In this document: piece by piece, positions 51,220-59,572 of the stretch
How positions within the stretch are numbered: position 1 is the first letter of the stretch
How the letters are laid out: each line of letters opens with the position of its first letter
NCBI GenBank assembly: GCA_964418745.1
Contig: CAYQMX010000029.1
Location: 25,857 to 89,856, forward strand
DNA from: Scleromatobacter sp964418745
Lineage (GTDB): Bacteria > Pseudomonadota > Gammaproteobacteria > Burkholderiales > Burkholderiaceae_C
Reading direction: 5' to 3'
DNA: 64,000 nucleotides
Program-made: the position numbers and the translations under genes
Notes under the pieces: model-generated
What the model was told of the DNA's origin: nothing
What the model saw: the letters and a program-made list of their open reading frames with translations, nothing else
Databases searched by the model: none

Positions 51220-52047
51220 TCAGAAGTTCATCACCAGCGCGAGCGCCGCGGGAAACACGGGCAGCAGCGCGTCGACGCGATCGAGCACGCCGCCGTGGCC
51301 GGGCAGCAGGCCGCTGGAATCCTTGGCGCCGGCCGCCCGCTTGACGAGCGACTCGACGAGGTCGCCGACGATGGCCAGCGCGACCAGCGCGACCAGCGCG
51401 GCGATCAGGCCGACGAAGCCGAAGCGGTCGTGCAGCAGCGCGAACAGGTTGCCGTGCGGATGCACCGTGACGATGACGACGATGGAGGCCAGCACCACGA
51501 CCGCCAGCAGGCCGCAGAGTGCGCCCTCCCAGCTCTTGCCGGGGCTGATGCTCGGCGCGAGCTTGCGCTTGCCGAACGCGCGGCCGCCGAAATACGCGAA
51601 GATGTCCGCGGCCCAGACCAGCCCGCAGACCGTGGCCAGGTAGGCCAGCCCGCGCTCGCGCGAGGCGATCAGCGCGGCCCAGGCGGCGCCGATCAGCACC
51701 CAGCCGACGACGAAGCGCAGCACCGGGTTCAGGCTGCGGAAACCGTCGGGGCCGGCGCGCAGCGCCAGCGCGCCGCCGACGACCCACAGCAGCGCGATGG
51801 CACCCCAGGCCTCGGCGGGCACCTCGACCTGCCACAGCAGGCCGATGCAGGCGCAGCCGGCGCCCAGCGCCACGCCGGAGGCGATGGCCGCGGCGCGCGG
51901 CAGGCCGCACAGGCGTGCCCATTCCCAGCCGGCGGCGGAGATCAGGATCAAGGTGAGCAAGGCGAACGGCAGCGGCGAGGCGGACATCACCGCCGGTATC
52001 AGCAGCGCCAGCAGCACCAGCGCGGTGATCACGCGTTCACGCAGCAT
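51220..52047 (-). CDS. cdsA: Phosphatidate cytidylyltransferase (CDP-diglyceride synthase)
   Basis: A 275-residue membrane protein with about eight hydrophobic segments that makes CDP-diacylglycerol for all phospholipids. The signature near the C-terminus is complete: DLVESLVKRAAGAKDSSG then LLPGHGGVLDRVDALLP, with the catalytic acidic residues. SPGKSWEGALCG is the second conserved block. Its start overlaps the uppS end by 11 nt. Confidence 0.95.
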   Translation of the reverse strand: MLRERVITALVLLALLIPAVMSASPLPFALLTLILISAAGWEWARLCGLPRAAAIASGVALGAGCACIGLLWQVEVPAEAWGAIALLWVVGGALALRAGPDGFRSLNPVLRFVVGWVLIGAAWAALIASRERGLAYLATVCGLVWAADIFAYFGGRAFGKRKLAPSISPGKSWEGALCGLLAVVVLASIVVIVTVHPHGNLFALLHDRFGFVGLIAALVALVALAIVGDLVESLVKRAAGAKDSSGLLPGHGGVLDRVDALLPVFPAALALVMNF

Positions 52048-52819
52048 CGGGACTCCCGGCCAGCACGGCCGCTTCGGGTTTGACGCCGCCGAAACGGCGG
52101 TCGCGCGTGGCGTAGACCCGGAATGCGCGATCGAGTTCCGTCTCGTCGAAGTCGGGCCACAGGCACTCGGTGAAATGCAGCTCGGAGTACGCCACCTGCC
52201 ACAGCAGGAAGTTGCTGATGCGCACCTCGCCGCCGGTGCGGATGAACAGGTCCGGGTCCGGCGCCTCGCGCTGCGCCATGTAGCGCGACAGCGTGTCCTC
52301 GGTGACTTCGTCGGCGGGCACGCCCTCGCGGATCGCCCGCTGGCAGGCCTGCACGATGTCCCAGCGGCCGCCGTAGTTGAAGGCAACCCACACGGTAATG
52401 CGCGTGTTGTGCGCCGTGGTGCTCTCGGCACGCTCCCACGCATTGCGCACCGTCTGCGACACCGCGGCGCGGTCGCCGATGATGCGCACGCGCACGCCGT
52501 CGCCGGCGATCTTGGTGAGGTAGCGCGTCATCGCGCTGAGCACCAGGCCCATCAGGCCCGAGACTTCCTCCTCGGGGCGCTTCCAGTTCTCGGACGAGAA
52601 CGCGAACACGGTCAGGTGCTCGACGCCGCGGTTGGCGCAGGCATTGATCGTGTTGACGAGCGCGTCGACCCCGTGCTTGTGGCCGAAGATGCGCGGCATG
52701 AAGCGCTTCTTGGCCCAGCGGCCGTTGCCGTCCATGACGATGGCCACGTGGCGCGGCACGTTGGGGTCGCGCGTCGAGGCCCCGAAGGTGGACACGGGCG
52801 AGTTCACGGCGCGCTTCAA
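52037..52819 (-). CDS. uppS: Undecaprenyl diphosphate synthase (cis-prenyltransferase)
   Basis: A 260-residue enzyme making the C55 carrier lipid of peptidoglycan and O-antigen. D30 in VAIVMDGNGRWAKKR is the catalytic Asp. GHKHGVDAL, TVFAFSSENWKRP and the C-terminal DLFIRTGGEVRISNFLLWQ with ELHFTECLWPDFDE are intact. The first 20 residues are variable. The start overlaps the frr stop by 4 nt. Confidence 0.96.
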   Translation of the reverse strand: MKRAVNSPVSTFGASTRDPNVPRHVAIVMDGNGRWAKKRFMPRIFGHKHGVDALVNTINACANRGVEHLTVFAFSSENWKRPEEEVSGLMGLVLSAMTRYLTKIAGDGVRVRIIGDRAAVSQTVRNAWERAESTTAHNTRITVWVAFNYGGRWDIVQACQRAIREGVPADEVTEDTLSRYMAQREAPDPDLFIRTGGEVRISNFLLWQVAYSELHFTECLWPDFDETELDRAFRVYATRDRRFGGVKPEAAVLAGSPDAA

Positions 52820-53376
52820 ACCGCGAGGATCTCGGCGTCCTTGGCCTGCACGAGCTTGTCGATCTCGCCGATGGTGCGATCGGTCAGCTTCTGGATGTCA
52901 TCGACCAGGCGACGCTCGTCGTCCTCGGTGATTTCCTTGTCCTTGAGCAGCTTCTTGCCGTGCTCGTTGGCCTCGCGGCGCAGGTTGCGCACCGCCACCT
53001 TGCAGTCCTCGCCCAGGCCCTTGACGACCTTGGTCAGGTCGCGCCGGCGCTCCTCGGTGAGGGCGGGCATCGGCACGCGGATGATGTCGCCGGTGGTCGA
53101 CGGGTTCAGGCCCAGGTCCGATTCGCGGATGGCCTTCTCGACCTTGGAGATCATCGGCTTTTCCCACGGCTGGACGCCGATGGTGCGCGCGTCGAGCAGC
53201 GACAGCTGCGCGACCTGGCTCAGCGGCACCGGCGAGCCGTAGTAGTCGACGTGGATCTGGTCCAGCATGCCCGGGTGGGCGCGGCCGGTGCGGATCTTCT
53301 GCAGTTCGCCCTTGAACGAATCGACGGATCGGCCCATCTTCGTCTCGGCGGTCTTCTTGATGTCGGCGGTACTCAT
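52816..53376 (-). CDS. frr: Ribosome recycling factor
   Basis: A 186-residue RRF that splits post-termination ribosomes with EF-G. KMGRSVDSFKGELQKIRTGR and HPGMLDQIHVDYYGSPVPLS open the protein. VPMPALTEERRRDLTKVVKG and the C-terminal helix with DDIQKLTDRTIGEIDKLVQA complete the three-helix bundle. It is 76 bp from pyrH and overlaps uppS. Confidence 0.97.
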   Translation of the reverse strand: MSTADIKKTAETKMGRSVDSFKGELQKIRTGRAHPGMLDQIHVDYYGSPVPLSQVAQLSLLDARTIGVQPWEKPMISKVEKAIRESDLGLNPSTTGDIIRVPMPALTEERRRDLTKVVKGLGEDCKVAVRNLRREANEHGKKLLKDKEITEDDERRLVDDIQKLTDRTIGEIDKLVQAKDAEILAV

Positions 53377-53452
53377 GATCTCTCGTCACTCCTCACTGGC
53401 ACGCGCGCGCCGCGTGCGGGCGTCGCGCTTCGAACGGGCATTGCAGCTCAAG

Positions 53453-54163
53453 TCAGACGTGCACCAACGTGCCTTCGTCCTCGCCGAGGACGACGCGCTT
53501 GAGCGCGCCCGGCTTGAAGATGCTGAACACCTTGATGGGCAGGTTCTGGTCGCGGCACAGCGCGAACGCGGTGGCGTCCATCACCTGCAGGTTCTTGCCG
53601 ATCGCCTCGTCGAAGGTGATCGACGTGTAGCGCGTGGCATCGGGCACCTTCTTCGGGTCGGCGCTGTAGACGCCGTCCACCTTCGTGGCCTTCAGGACGA
53701 TCTCGACGCCCATCTCGGCGCCGCGCAGCGCGGCCGCGGTATCCGTCGTGAAGAACGGGTTGCCGGTGCCGGCGGCGAAGATGACGACCTTGCCTTCTTC
53801 GAGGTACTGCAGCGCCTTCGGTCGCACGTAGGGCTCGACCACCTGCTCGATGGAGATCGCCGACATCACGCGGGCGACCATGCCCTCCTGGCGCATCGTG
53901 TCGGCCAGGGCGAGCGAATTCATCACGGTGGCCAGCATGCCCATGTAGTCGGCCGTGGCGCGGTCCATGCCCACCGAACCGCCCGCGACGCCGCGGAAGA
54001 TGTTGCCGCCGCCGATGACGACGGCCACCTCGGTGCCCAGGCGCGTGACTTCCTGCACCTCCTGCACCATGCGGACGATCGTGGCCCGGTTGATGCCGTA
54101 GGCGTCGTCGCCCATCAGCGCTTCGCCGGAGAGTTTCAGAAGGATGCGCTTGTACGCCGGCAT
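53453..54163 (-). CDS. pyrH: UMP kinase
   Basis: A 236-residue amino-acid-kinase-fold enzyme that phosphorylates UMP. RILLKLSGEALMGDDAYGIN holds the phosphate loop, VAVVIGGGNIFRG the nucleotide-binding glycines, MGMLATVMNSLALAD the hexamer helix and FAAGTGNPFFTTDTAAALRG the UMP-site region. It sits between tsf and frr, the standard order. Confidence 0.97.
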   Translation of the reverse strand: MPAYKRILLKLSGEALMGDDAYGINRATIVRMVQEVQEVTRLGTEVAVVIGGGNIFRGVAGGSVGMDRATADYMGMLATVMNSLALADTMRQEGMVARVMSAISIEQVVEPYVRPKALQYLEEGKVVIFAAGTGNPFFTTDTAAALRGAEMGVEIVLKATKVDGVYSADPKKVPDATRYTSITFDEAIGKNLQVMDATAFALCRDQNLPIKVFSIFKPGALKRVVLGEDEGTLVHV

Positions 54164-54263
54164 GGATGAGGGCTCCCGAAGGCGCTGGGTTGGGTTGGAG
54201 GGTCTTGCAGTGTAAGCCGGGGCCCGCAGGCCCCGGCTCGTGCTGGCGTGCTGCCGTGCAGCT

Positions 54264-55139
54264 TTACTGGCCGCGGGCGGCGGCGACCTGGGCGGCCACT
54301 TCGTCGGCGAAGTTGTCGACCTTCTTCTCGATGCCCTCGCCCACCACGTAGAGCGTGAAGCCCTTGATGGTCGTGTTGGCGGCCTTGAGCATCTGCTCGA
54401 CGGTCTGCTTGTCGTTCTTGACGAAGGTCTGGTTCAGCAGCGAGACCTCCTTGAGGTACTTCGCGATCGAGCCTTCGACCATCTTGGCGACGATGTCGGC
54501 GGGCTTGCCCGACTCGGCGGCCTTGGCGCTGGCCACCGAACGCTCGGTCTCGACCAGGTGCGCCGGCACGTCGGCCGACGACAGCGCCTTCGGCTTCATG
54601 GCCGCGACGTGCATCGCCACGTCCTTGGCGGCCGTGTCGTCGCCTTCGAACTGGACGACCACGCCGATGCGCGTGCCGTGCAGGTAGTGGGCGAGCTGGG
54701 CGTTCTCGACGCGCTGGAAGCGGCGGATCGACATGTTCTCGCCGATCTTGCCCACCAGGGCCAGGCGCACGGCCTCGACAGTGGAGCCCTCGAACTCGAG
54801 CGCCGACAGGGCGGCCACGTCGGCCGGGTTCTTCTCGGCGACCAGCTTGGCCAGCTTGTTGGCGAATCCGATGAAGTCGTCGTTCTTGGTGACGAAGTCG
54901 GTCTCGCAGTTGACTTCGATCATCGCGCCCACGCCGTTGCCGACGTAGGTGGCGACCACGCCTTCGGAGGTGACGCGCGAACCGGCGCCGGCGGCCTTGG
55001 TGCCGAGCTTGACGCGCAGCAGCTCCTCGGCCTTGACGGCGTCGCCGTCGGCTTCGGTCAGGGCCTTCTTGCACATCATCATCGGCGCGTCGGTCTTCGC
55101 GCGCAGTTCAGCAACCATGCTTGCGGTAATCGCGGGCAT
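54264..55139 (-). CDS. tsf: Elongation factor Ts
   Basis: A 291-residue EF-Ts that reloads EF-Tu with GTP. The N-terminal UBA-like domain (ITASMVAELRAKTDAPMMMC, KKALTEADGDAVKAEELLR) is followed by GVVATYVGNGVGAMIEVNCE and the TDFV contact with EF-Tu (ETDFVTKNDDF). The start at 55139 (MPAITASMV) fits the family. It is separated from rpsB by tandem hairpins that likely attenuate read-through. Confidence 0.97.
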   Translation of the reverse strand: MPAITASMVAELRAKTDAPMMMCKKALTEADGDAVKAEELLRVKLGTKAAGAGSRVTSEGVVATYVGNGVGAMIEVNCETDFVTKNDDFIGFANKLAKLVAEKNPADVAALSALEFEGSTVEAVRLALVGKIGENMSIRRFQRVENAQLAHYLHGTRIGVVVQFEGDDTAAKDVAMHVAAMKPKALSSADVPAHLVETERSVASAKAAESGKPADIVAKMVEGSIAKYLKEVSLLNQTFVKNDKQTVEQMLKAANTTIKGFTLYVVGEGIEKKVDNFADEVAAQVAAARGQ

Positions 55140-55207
55140 CTTCAAACTCCATCTTCTGCGCCGGCCAGGATATTGGCCGACAGTGAACAAAATGCTTCCA
55201 AGCTGTG

Positions 55208-55229
55208 AAAAGGGGGCCACGAAGCCCCC
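55208..55229 (-). terminator. Intrinsic terminator or attenuator between rpsB and tsf
   Basis: On the minus strand GGGGGC-TTCGTG-GCCCCC is followed by TTTT (55211-55208). A second hairpin (CCCGCC/GGCGGG, about 55242-55257) lies between it and the rpsB stop. The arrangement would let only part of the transcripts continue into tsf and the rest of the block. Confidence 0.8.
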
Positions 55230-55264
55230 TTGAACACAGACCCGCCTCGCGGCGGGCAAGGGGA

Positions 55265-56011
55265 TCAGCCTTCGGCGCCGACTTCGACGAATTCGTCGCC
55301 CGAGGCCGCGACCTGCTGCACGACGTCGCTGGTGGCGTTGGCCTTGCCTTCGAGCACGGCGTCGGCCACGGCCTTGGCGTACAGCGCCACGGCCTTGGCC
55401 GAGTCGTCGTTGCCCGGGATGACGTAGTCGATGCCCAGCGGCGAGTGGTTGGTGTCGACGACGCCGATGACCGGGATGCCCAGCTTGTTGGCTTCGAGGA
55501 TGGCGATCTTGTGGTAGCCGACGTCGATGACGAAGATGGCGTCCGGCAGGGCAGCCATGTCCTGGATGCCGCCGATGTCCTTCTCGAGCTTGGTCAGCTC
55601 GCGCTCGAACATCAGCGCTTCCTTCTTGATCACGGCCAGGGTGCCGGAATCCTTCTGGGCCTGCATGTCCTTGAGCTTCTTGAGCGAACCCTTGACCGTC
55701 TTGAAGTTGGTCAGCATGCCGCCGAGCCAGCGCTGGTCGACGTAGGGCATGCCGCAACGCGCGGCTTCCATCGCGATCACCTCGCGCGCCTGGCGCTTCG
55801 TGCCGACCATCAGCACCGTGCCGCGCTTGGAGCTCAGCTGGCGGATGAACTTCAGGGCATTCTCGAACGCGGGCAGCGTCTTCTCGAGATTGATGATGTG
55901 GATCTTGTTGCGATGGCCGTAGATGTACGGGGCCATCTTGGGGTTCCAGAAGCGGGTCTGGTGTCCGAAATGGACGCCGGCTTCCAGCATTTCGCGCATG
56001 GATACAGACAT
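55265..56011 (-). CDS. rpsB: 30S ribosomal protein S2
   Basis: A 248-residue S2: MREMLEAGVHFGHQTRFWNP opens the protein, then IYGHRNKIHIINLEKTL, DQRWLGGMLTNFKTVK and DTNHSPLGIDYVIPGNDDS. The start at 56011 (MSVSMREML) has GGAG 7 nt upstream; a longer frame adding MEYS is unlikely. It heads the 16-gene minus-strand block. Confidence 0.97.
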   Translation of the reverse strand: MSVSMREMLEAGVHFGHQTRFWNPKMAPYIYGHRNKIHIINLEKTLPAFENALKFIRQLSSKRGTVLMVGTKRQAREVIAMEAARCGMPYVDQRWLGGMLTNFKTVKGSLKKLKDMQAQKDSGTLAVIKKEALMFERELTKLEKDIGGIQDMAALPDAIFVIDVGYHKIAILEANKLGIPVIGVVDTNHSPLGIDYVIPGNDDSAKAVALYAKAVADAVLEGKANATSDVVQQVAASGDEFVEVGAEG

Positions 56012-56310
56012 GGAGTACTCCAAAGGTTGGGTCTAGAATCCCGGCATACATTGCATCGAGTCACAGGACTTACGGTTTCTAACCCGCTCTTGTCCTGCTT
56101 CGCTCGACCACAACACCTTGATTGCCGGGTTCGCGTGTTTGGGATCGATCGACCTTGATCGACCCCGTTCTCACCGGGCACCGCGCGGGGTTGCGGGGTT
56201 ATGAACCTCACCCACCGAATGGCTACCCAGAAAAACCCAAAGAGTATAGCAGGACGCGCGCCGTCCTGCACCATTTCCTCCGCCGCCAGCGTCATTCCGG
56301 AGGGGGCCCG
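56012..56310. other. Divergent intergenic region rpsB / DadA-like gene
   Basis: No gene is seen in these 299 bp. GCAGGACG and CGTCCTGC (56249-56269, 5-nt loop) form a perfect hairpin in the leader of the plus-strand gene, just after a TATAGC that could be a weak -10. No confident rpsB promoter was found by eye. Confidence 0.5.
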
Positions 56311-57585
56311 ATGAAGATCGCGGTGATCGGCGCCGGCATGGCCGGCGTCGCGGCCGCCCAGGCGCTGGCGACCGACGGCCACGACGTGACGGTGATCGAA
56401 CGCCGCTCCAGCGTCGCCGAGGAGACCAGCTTCGCCCCCGCGGGCATCGCCGCCGCGGGCCTGGCCGCGCCGTGGCTGCCCGCGCCCGGCCGGCTGCAGG
56501 CGCTGGCCGGCCATGCCGACGAGGCGGGCCGCGTGCGCGGCATCGGCACGGCGTTCGCCATCCCCGGCCTGTTCGGCGCGGGCGACGCTGCCGAGGCCGC
56601 GCGCCGCGCCGAGCGCGCGCGGGCCCTGCACGTCCTGTTGGCGTCGGGCATCGCGCGCATCGACGCCCTCGCCCAGGCGCTGGCGCTCGATTTCGAACGC
56701 GGCGACGGCCTGTTGCTGACGCTGGCCGACGCCGCCACCGCGGCGCAGGCCGAGGCCGCCGTGGCCTGGCTGCAGCAGGCCGGCGCCCGGGTGGAATGGG
56801 CCGACGTCGCGCGCCAGCGCCAGGTCGAGCCCGGCCGCGCGGTAGCTGACGACGCGCCGCGCGCCGTCTACCTGCCCGATGCGCGCGTGGGCAACACCCG
56901 CGAATGGACGCAACTGCTGCGCGCCCATGCGCAGCACCTGGGCGTGCGCTTCCTGTTCCAGCACGAGGTGGCGCAGGTCAGCGCCGGGCCGCAGCCGGGC
57001 GTGCGCTTCGCGACGGGCGACGCGCCGGCGCGCGAGGCCCGCTTCGACGCCGTCGTGGTGTGCGCGGCCCTCGAGTCCGCGCGCCTGCTGGCGCCGCTGG
57101 GCGTCAAGCTGCCGTGGCAGCCGATCCGCGGCTGCTCGGTGACGGTGGCGCAGCACGTGCGCGAGGCCGCGCCGGACGGCGGCCCGCGCGCGGCGCTGCT
57201 GGACGTGCGCAGCGGCATCTCGATCAGCCGGCTGGGCGCCCGCGTGCGGGTGGCCGGCGGCCACGCCAGCGCGCCGGCCACGCCGGCCGCGCCCGCGGCC
57301 CCCGGCCGCAAGGTGCTGCAGCCGCTCTACGACGCCGTCGACGCCAGCTTCCCCGGGGCCGTCAACTGGCAGCAGGCGCAGGTCTGGCAGGCCACGCGCG
57401 CCGCGCTGGCCGACGGGCTGCCGGCCGTCGGCGCCAGCGGGGTGCCGGGCGTCTGGCTCAACGTCGGCCACGCGCACCACGGCTGGGCGCTGAGCCAGGC
57501 CGCGGCCGGCCTGCTATGCGCGATGATGGCTGGCGAGGCGGTGCCGGCGGAGGCCGGCGCCCTCGCCCCGCAACGCCTGCGCTGA
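56311..57585 (+). CDS. FAD-dependent oxidoreductase, D-amino acid dehydrogenase (DadA)-like
   Basis: A 424-residue flavoprotein. The dinucleotide-binding GAGMAG is at residues 7-12 in MKIAVIGAGMAGVAAAQAL, followed by VTVIERRSSVAEETSFAPAG and LAAPWLPAPGR, which closely follow the DadA pattern (VDRQ...ETSFANAG...PWAAPG). The C-terminus has the FAD-binding GVWLNVGHAHHGWALSQAAA. It probably oxidises an amine or amino acid and passes electrons to the respiratory chain; the substrate is uncertain. AGGGGG precedes ATG. The next gene starts 19 bp after the stop, so the two may be cotranscribed. Confidence 0.88.
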   Translation: MKIAVIGAGMAGVAAAQALATDGHDVTVIERRSSVAEETSFAPAGIAAAGLAAPWLPAPGRLQALAGHADEAGRVRGIGTAFAIPGLFGAGDAAEAARRAERARALHVLLASGIARIDALAQALALDFERGDGLLLTLADAATAAQAEAAVAWLQQAGARVEWADVARQRQVEPGRAVADDAPRAVYLPDARVGNTREWTQLLRAHAQHLGVRFLFQHEVAQVSAGPQPGVRFATGDAPAREARFDAVVVCAALESARLLAPLGVKLPWQPIRGCSVTVAQHVREAAPDGGPRAALLDVRSGISISRLGARVRVAGGHASAPATPAAPAAPGRKVLQPLYDAVDASFPGAVNWQQAQVWQATRAALADGLPAVGASGVPGVWLNVGHAHHGWALSQAAAGLLCAMMAGEAVPAEAGALAPQRLR

Positions 57586-57604
57586 CCGCGCCGGAGAGCC
57601 CTCG

Positions 57605-59167
57605 ATGACCGCGCCCCGCCGCCTGCTCCGCTGCCCCGAGCCCGTGCCGCTGTTCGACGACGCGACGGCGCGCCGCATGGAACGGCGTGCCGCGGCGAGC
57701 CTGCCCGCGCACGCGCTGATGGGGCGCGCGGGCGTCGCGCTGCTGCGCCTGGCGCGCGCGATCGCGCCGCACGCGCGGGTGGCCTGGATCGCCGCCGGAC
57801 CGGGCAACAACGGCGGCGATGGCCTGGTGCTGGCGACATGGCTGCGACGCGCCGGCGTCGACGTCAGCGTCACGCTGGTGGGCCACGCCGCCGACCGCCC
57901 GCTGCCGGTCGACGCGGCCTGGGCCCTGGACGAAGCCCGCGCCGCCGGGGTCACGCTGCGCACCGACCTGCCGCAGGCCGACGAACGCGCGCGCATCGAC
58001 CTCGCGGTCGACGCGCTGCTGGGCCTCGGGCAGGCGCGCGCGCCGGCGGGCGCGCTGGCCGCGGCCATCGCCGCGCTGAACGCCATCGCCGCGCCGTTGC
58101 TGAGCGTGGACGTGCCCACCGGCCTGTCCTCCGAAACCGGCGCCACGCTGGGCGAGGCGACCGTGCGCGCCACGCACACGCTGACCCTGCTGGCCGCCAA
58201 GCCCGGCCTGTTCACCGGCAGCGGCCGCGAGTTCGCCGGCGAGATCTGGTTCCACGACCTCGGCGTCACCGCCGAAGCCGACGAGCCGCCGGTGGCCACG
58301 CTCACCGGCGCCGACGCCGCGGCGGCCGTGCTGCCGCGCCGACGCCACCTGGCCAACAAGGGCAGCTTCGGCGACGTCCACGTCGCCGGCGGCGCCGCCG
58401 GCATGGTCGGCGCGTCGCTGCTGGCCGCCCACGCGGCGTCGCTGGCCGGCGCCGGCCGCGTGCTGGTGCACGCGCACTCGAGCGACGCCGGCGGCGTGCT
58501 GCCGGTGGACGTGCGCCATCCCGAGCTGATGCTGCGGCCGGTGGCCGAGCTGCAGGCGGCGCTGCGCGACAACCGCCAGGCCACGGTGGTCGCCGGCTGC
58601 GGCGGCGGCGACGACGTGGTCGCCGAGCTGCCGGGCTGCCTGTCGAACGCCGGCCGGCTGGTGCTCGATGCCGACGCGCTCAACGCGATCGCGCGCGACA
58701 CGAGCCTGCGCGCGCAGTTGCGCGCCCGCGCGACGCGCGCGGCGCCCACCCTCCTCACGCCGCATCCGCTGGAGGCCGCGCGCCTGCTGGGCACCACCGC
58801 GGCCGAGGTGCAGGCCGACCGCTTCGCCGCCGCGCGCCGCCTGGCGGCCGACACCGGCGCCGTCGTCGTGCTCAAGGGGTCGGGCACGCTGGTAGCGTGC
58901 CCCGACGGCCGCCTGGCCGTCAATCCGAGCGGCGACGCGCGCCTGGCCAGCGCCGGCACCGGCGACGTGCTGGCCGGCTGGATCGGCGGCCTGTGGTCGG
59001 CCCAGCCGCCCACCGACGCCGCCGCCGACCTGGCGTTCGCCGTCGCGCAGGCCGCGGCCTGGCTGCACGGCCGCGCCTGCGACTTCGCCCCGGGCGACCG
59101 CCTGCCGCTGGTGGCCGGCGAGCTCGCCGCGCTCATGGCCCGCGCCACCCGGTCCCTCGCGGACTGA
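57605..59167 (+). CDS. nnr: Bifunctional NAD(P)HX epimerase / ADP-dependent NAD(P)HX dehydratase
   Basis: A 520-residue fusion that repairs hydrated NADH and NADPH. Residues 1-225 are the YjeF_N epimerase (IAAGPGNNGGDGLVLATWL near 60-78; VDVPTGLSSETG). Residues 230-520 are the ribokinase-like dehydratase (NKGSFGDVHVAGGAAGMVGA, LTPHPLEAARLLG, VVVLKGSGTLVACPDGRLAV, and NPSGDARLASAGTGDVLAGW with the catalytic Asp). Both halves look intact. It follows the DadA-like gene closely. Confidence 0.95.
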   Translation: MTAPRRLLRCPEPVPLFDDATARRMERRAAASLPAHALMGRAGVALLRLARAIAPHARVAWIAAGPGNNGGDGLVLATWLRRAGVDVSVTLVGHAADRPLPVDAAWALDEARAAGVTLRTDLPQADERARIDLAVDALLGLGQARAPAGALAAAIAALNAIAAPLLSVDVPTGLSSETGATLGEATVRATHTLTLLAAKPGLFTGSGREFAGEIWFHDLGVTAEADEPPVATLTGADAAAAVLPRRRHLANKGSFGDVHVAGGAAGMVGASLLAAHAASLAGAGRVLVHAHSSDAGGVLPVDVRHPELMLRPVAELQAALRDNRQATVVAGCGGGDDVVAELPGCLSNAGRLVLDADALNAIARDTSLRAQLRARATRAAPTLLTPHPLEAARLLGTTAAEVQADRFAAARRLAADTGAVVVLKGSGTLVACPDGRLAVNPSGDARLASAGTGDVLAGWIGGLWSAQPPTDAAADLAFAVAQAAAWLHGRACDFAPGDRLPLVAGELAALMARATRSLAD

Positions 59168-59572
59168 CGCCACCTGCACACGCTGGTTAGCGCGCCGCCC
59201 CGGCGCGCCGCGCGGCCCTGCCCACGCGGCGTGAAATCGTGCGCGGCGTCGGGTCCCCGCCACAAGACGGCCGCTTTTGCGCTTCTTTTCGACACAAAGG
59301 AGCCGCCCTGTCGCGTCGATAGTTCTGCTGAAACCGGCAAAAGATCGCAAGCCCGACTCAAGGCTGCCCGTCCATCTGCCGACAAGCCCTGTTGGAACCG
59401 TCTCCTTTTTGCATCACCGATGACTCTCGCGACCCATGCCCTGCCGACCGCGACGCCCGCCCAGTGCGGCGTCTCGCGCAAGGCATGGGTCGCAGGAGCC
59501 CCTCGTCCCGATTCGACAGGCGCGGCCGTCCGCTGCCGACCGTCGCCTTGAAATCCACGTCCAGGAAAACAA
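59168..59572 (+). promoter_or_regulatory. 405-bp gap: leader region of the giant repeat protein
   Basis: No gene is seen. The stretch is less GC-rich than its surroundings, with runs such as CTTCTTTTC and TCCTTTTTG. No convincing -35/-10 pair was found. CGCAAGCC (59346-59353) can pair with GGCT at 59362-59365 and GGC (59336-59338) with GCC (59366-59368), and a large nested hairpin lies at 59429-59493. The ribosome site AGGA at 59563-59566 is 6 nt before ATG. Confidence 0.5.
59429..59493. repeat. 12-bp perfect inverted repeat with nested hairpin
   Basis: GCGACCCATGCC (59429-59440) and GGCATGGGTCGC (59482-59493) are exact complements. Inside the 41-nt loop CGCGACGCC pairs with GGCGTCTCGCG with a 2-nt bulge. 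The whole forms one long stem structure ending 79 bp before the giant ORF. No T run follows, so it is more likely a leader element or operator than a terminator. Confidence 0.75.

Noticed and set aside
59336..59400. Riboswitch of the c-di-GMP (GEMM) type in the leader of the giant gene
   Set aside because: CGCAAGCC and a short GGCT pairing faintly recall the core, but the remaining conserved segments could not be placed. A covariance-model search would decide.
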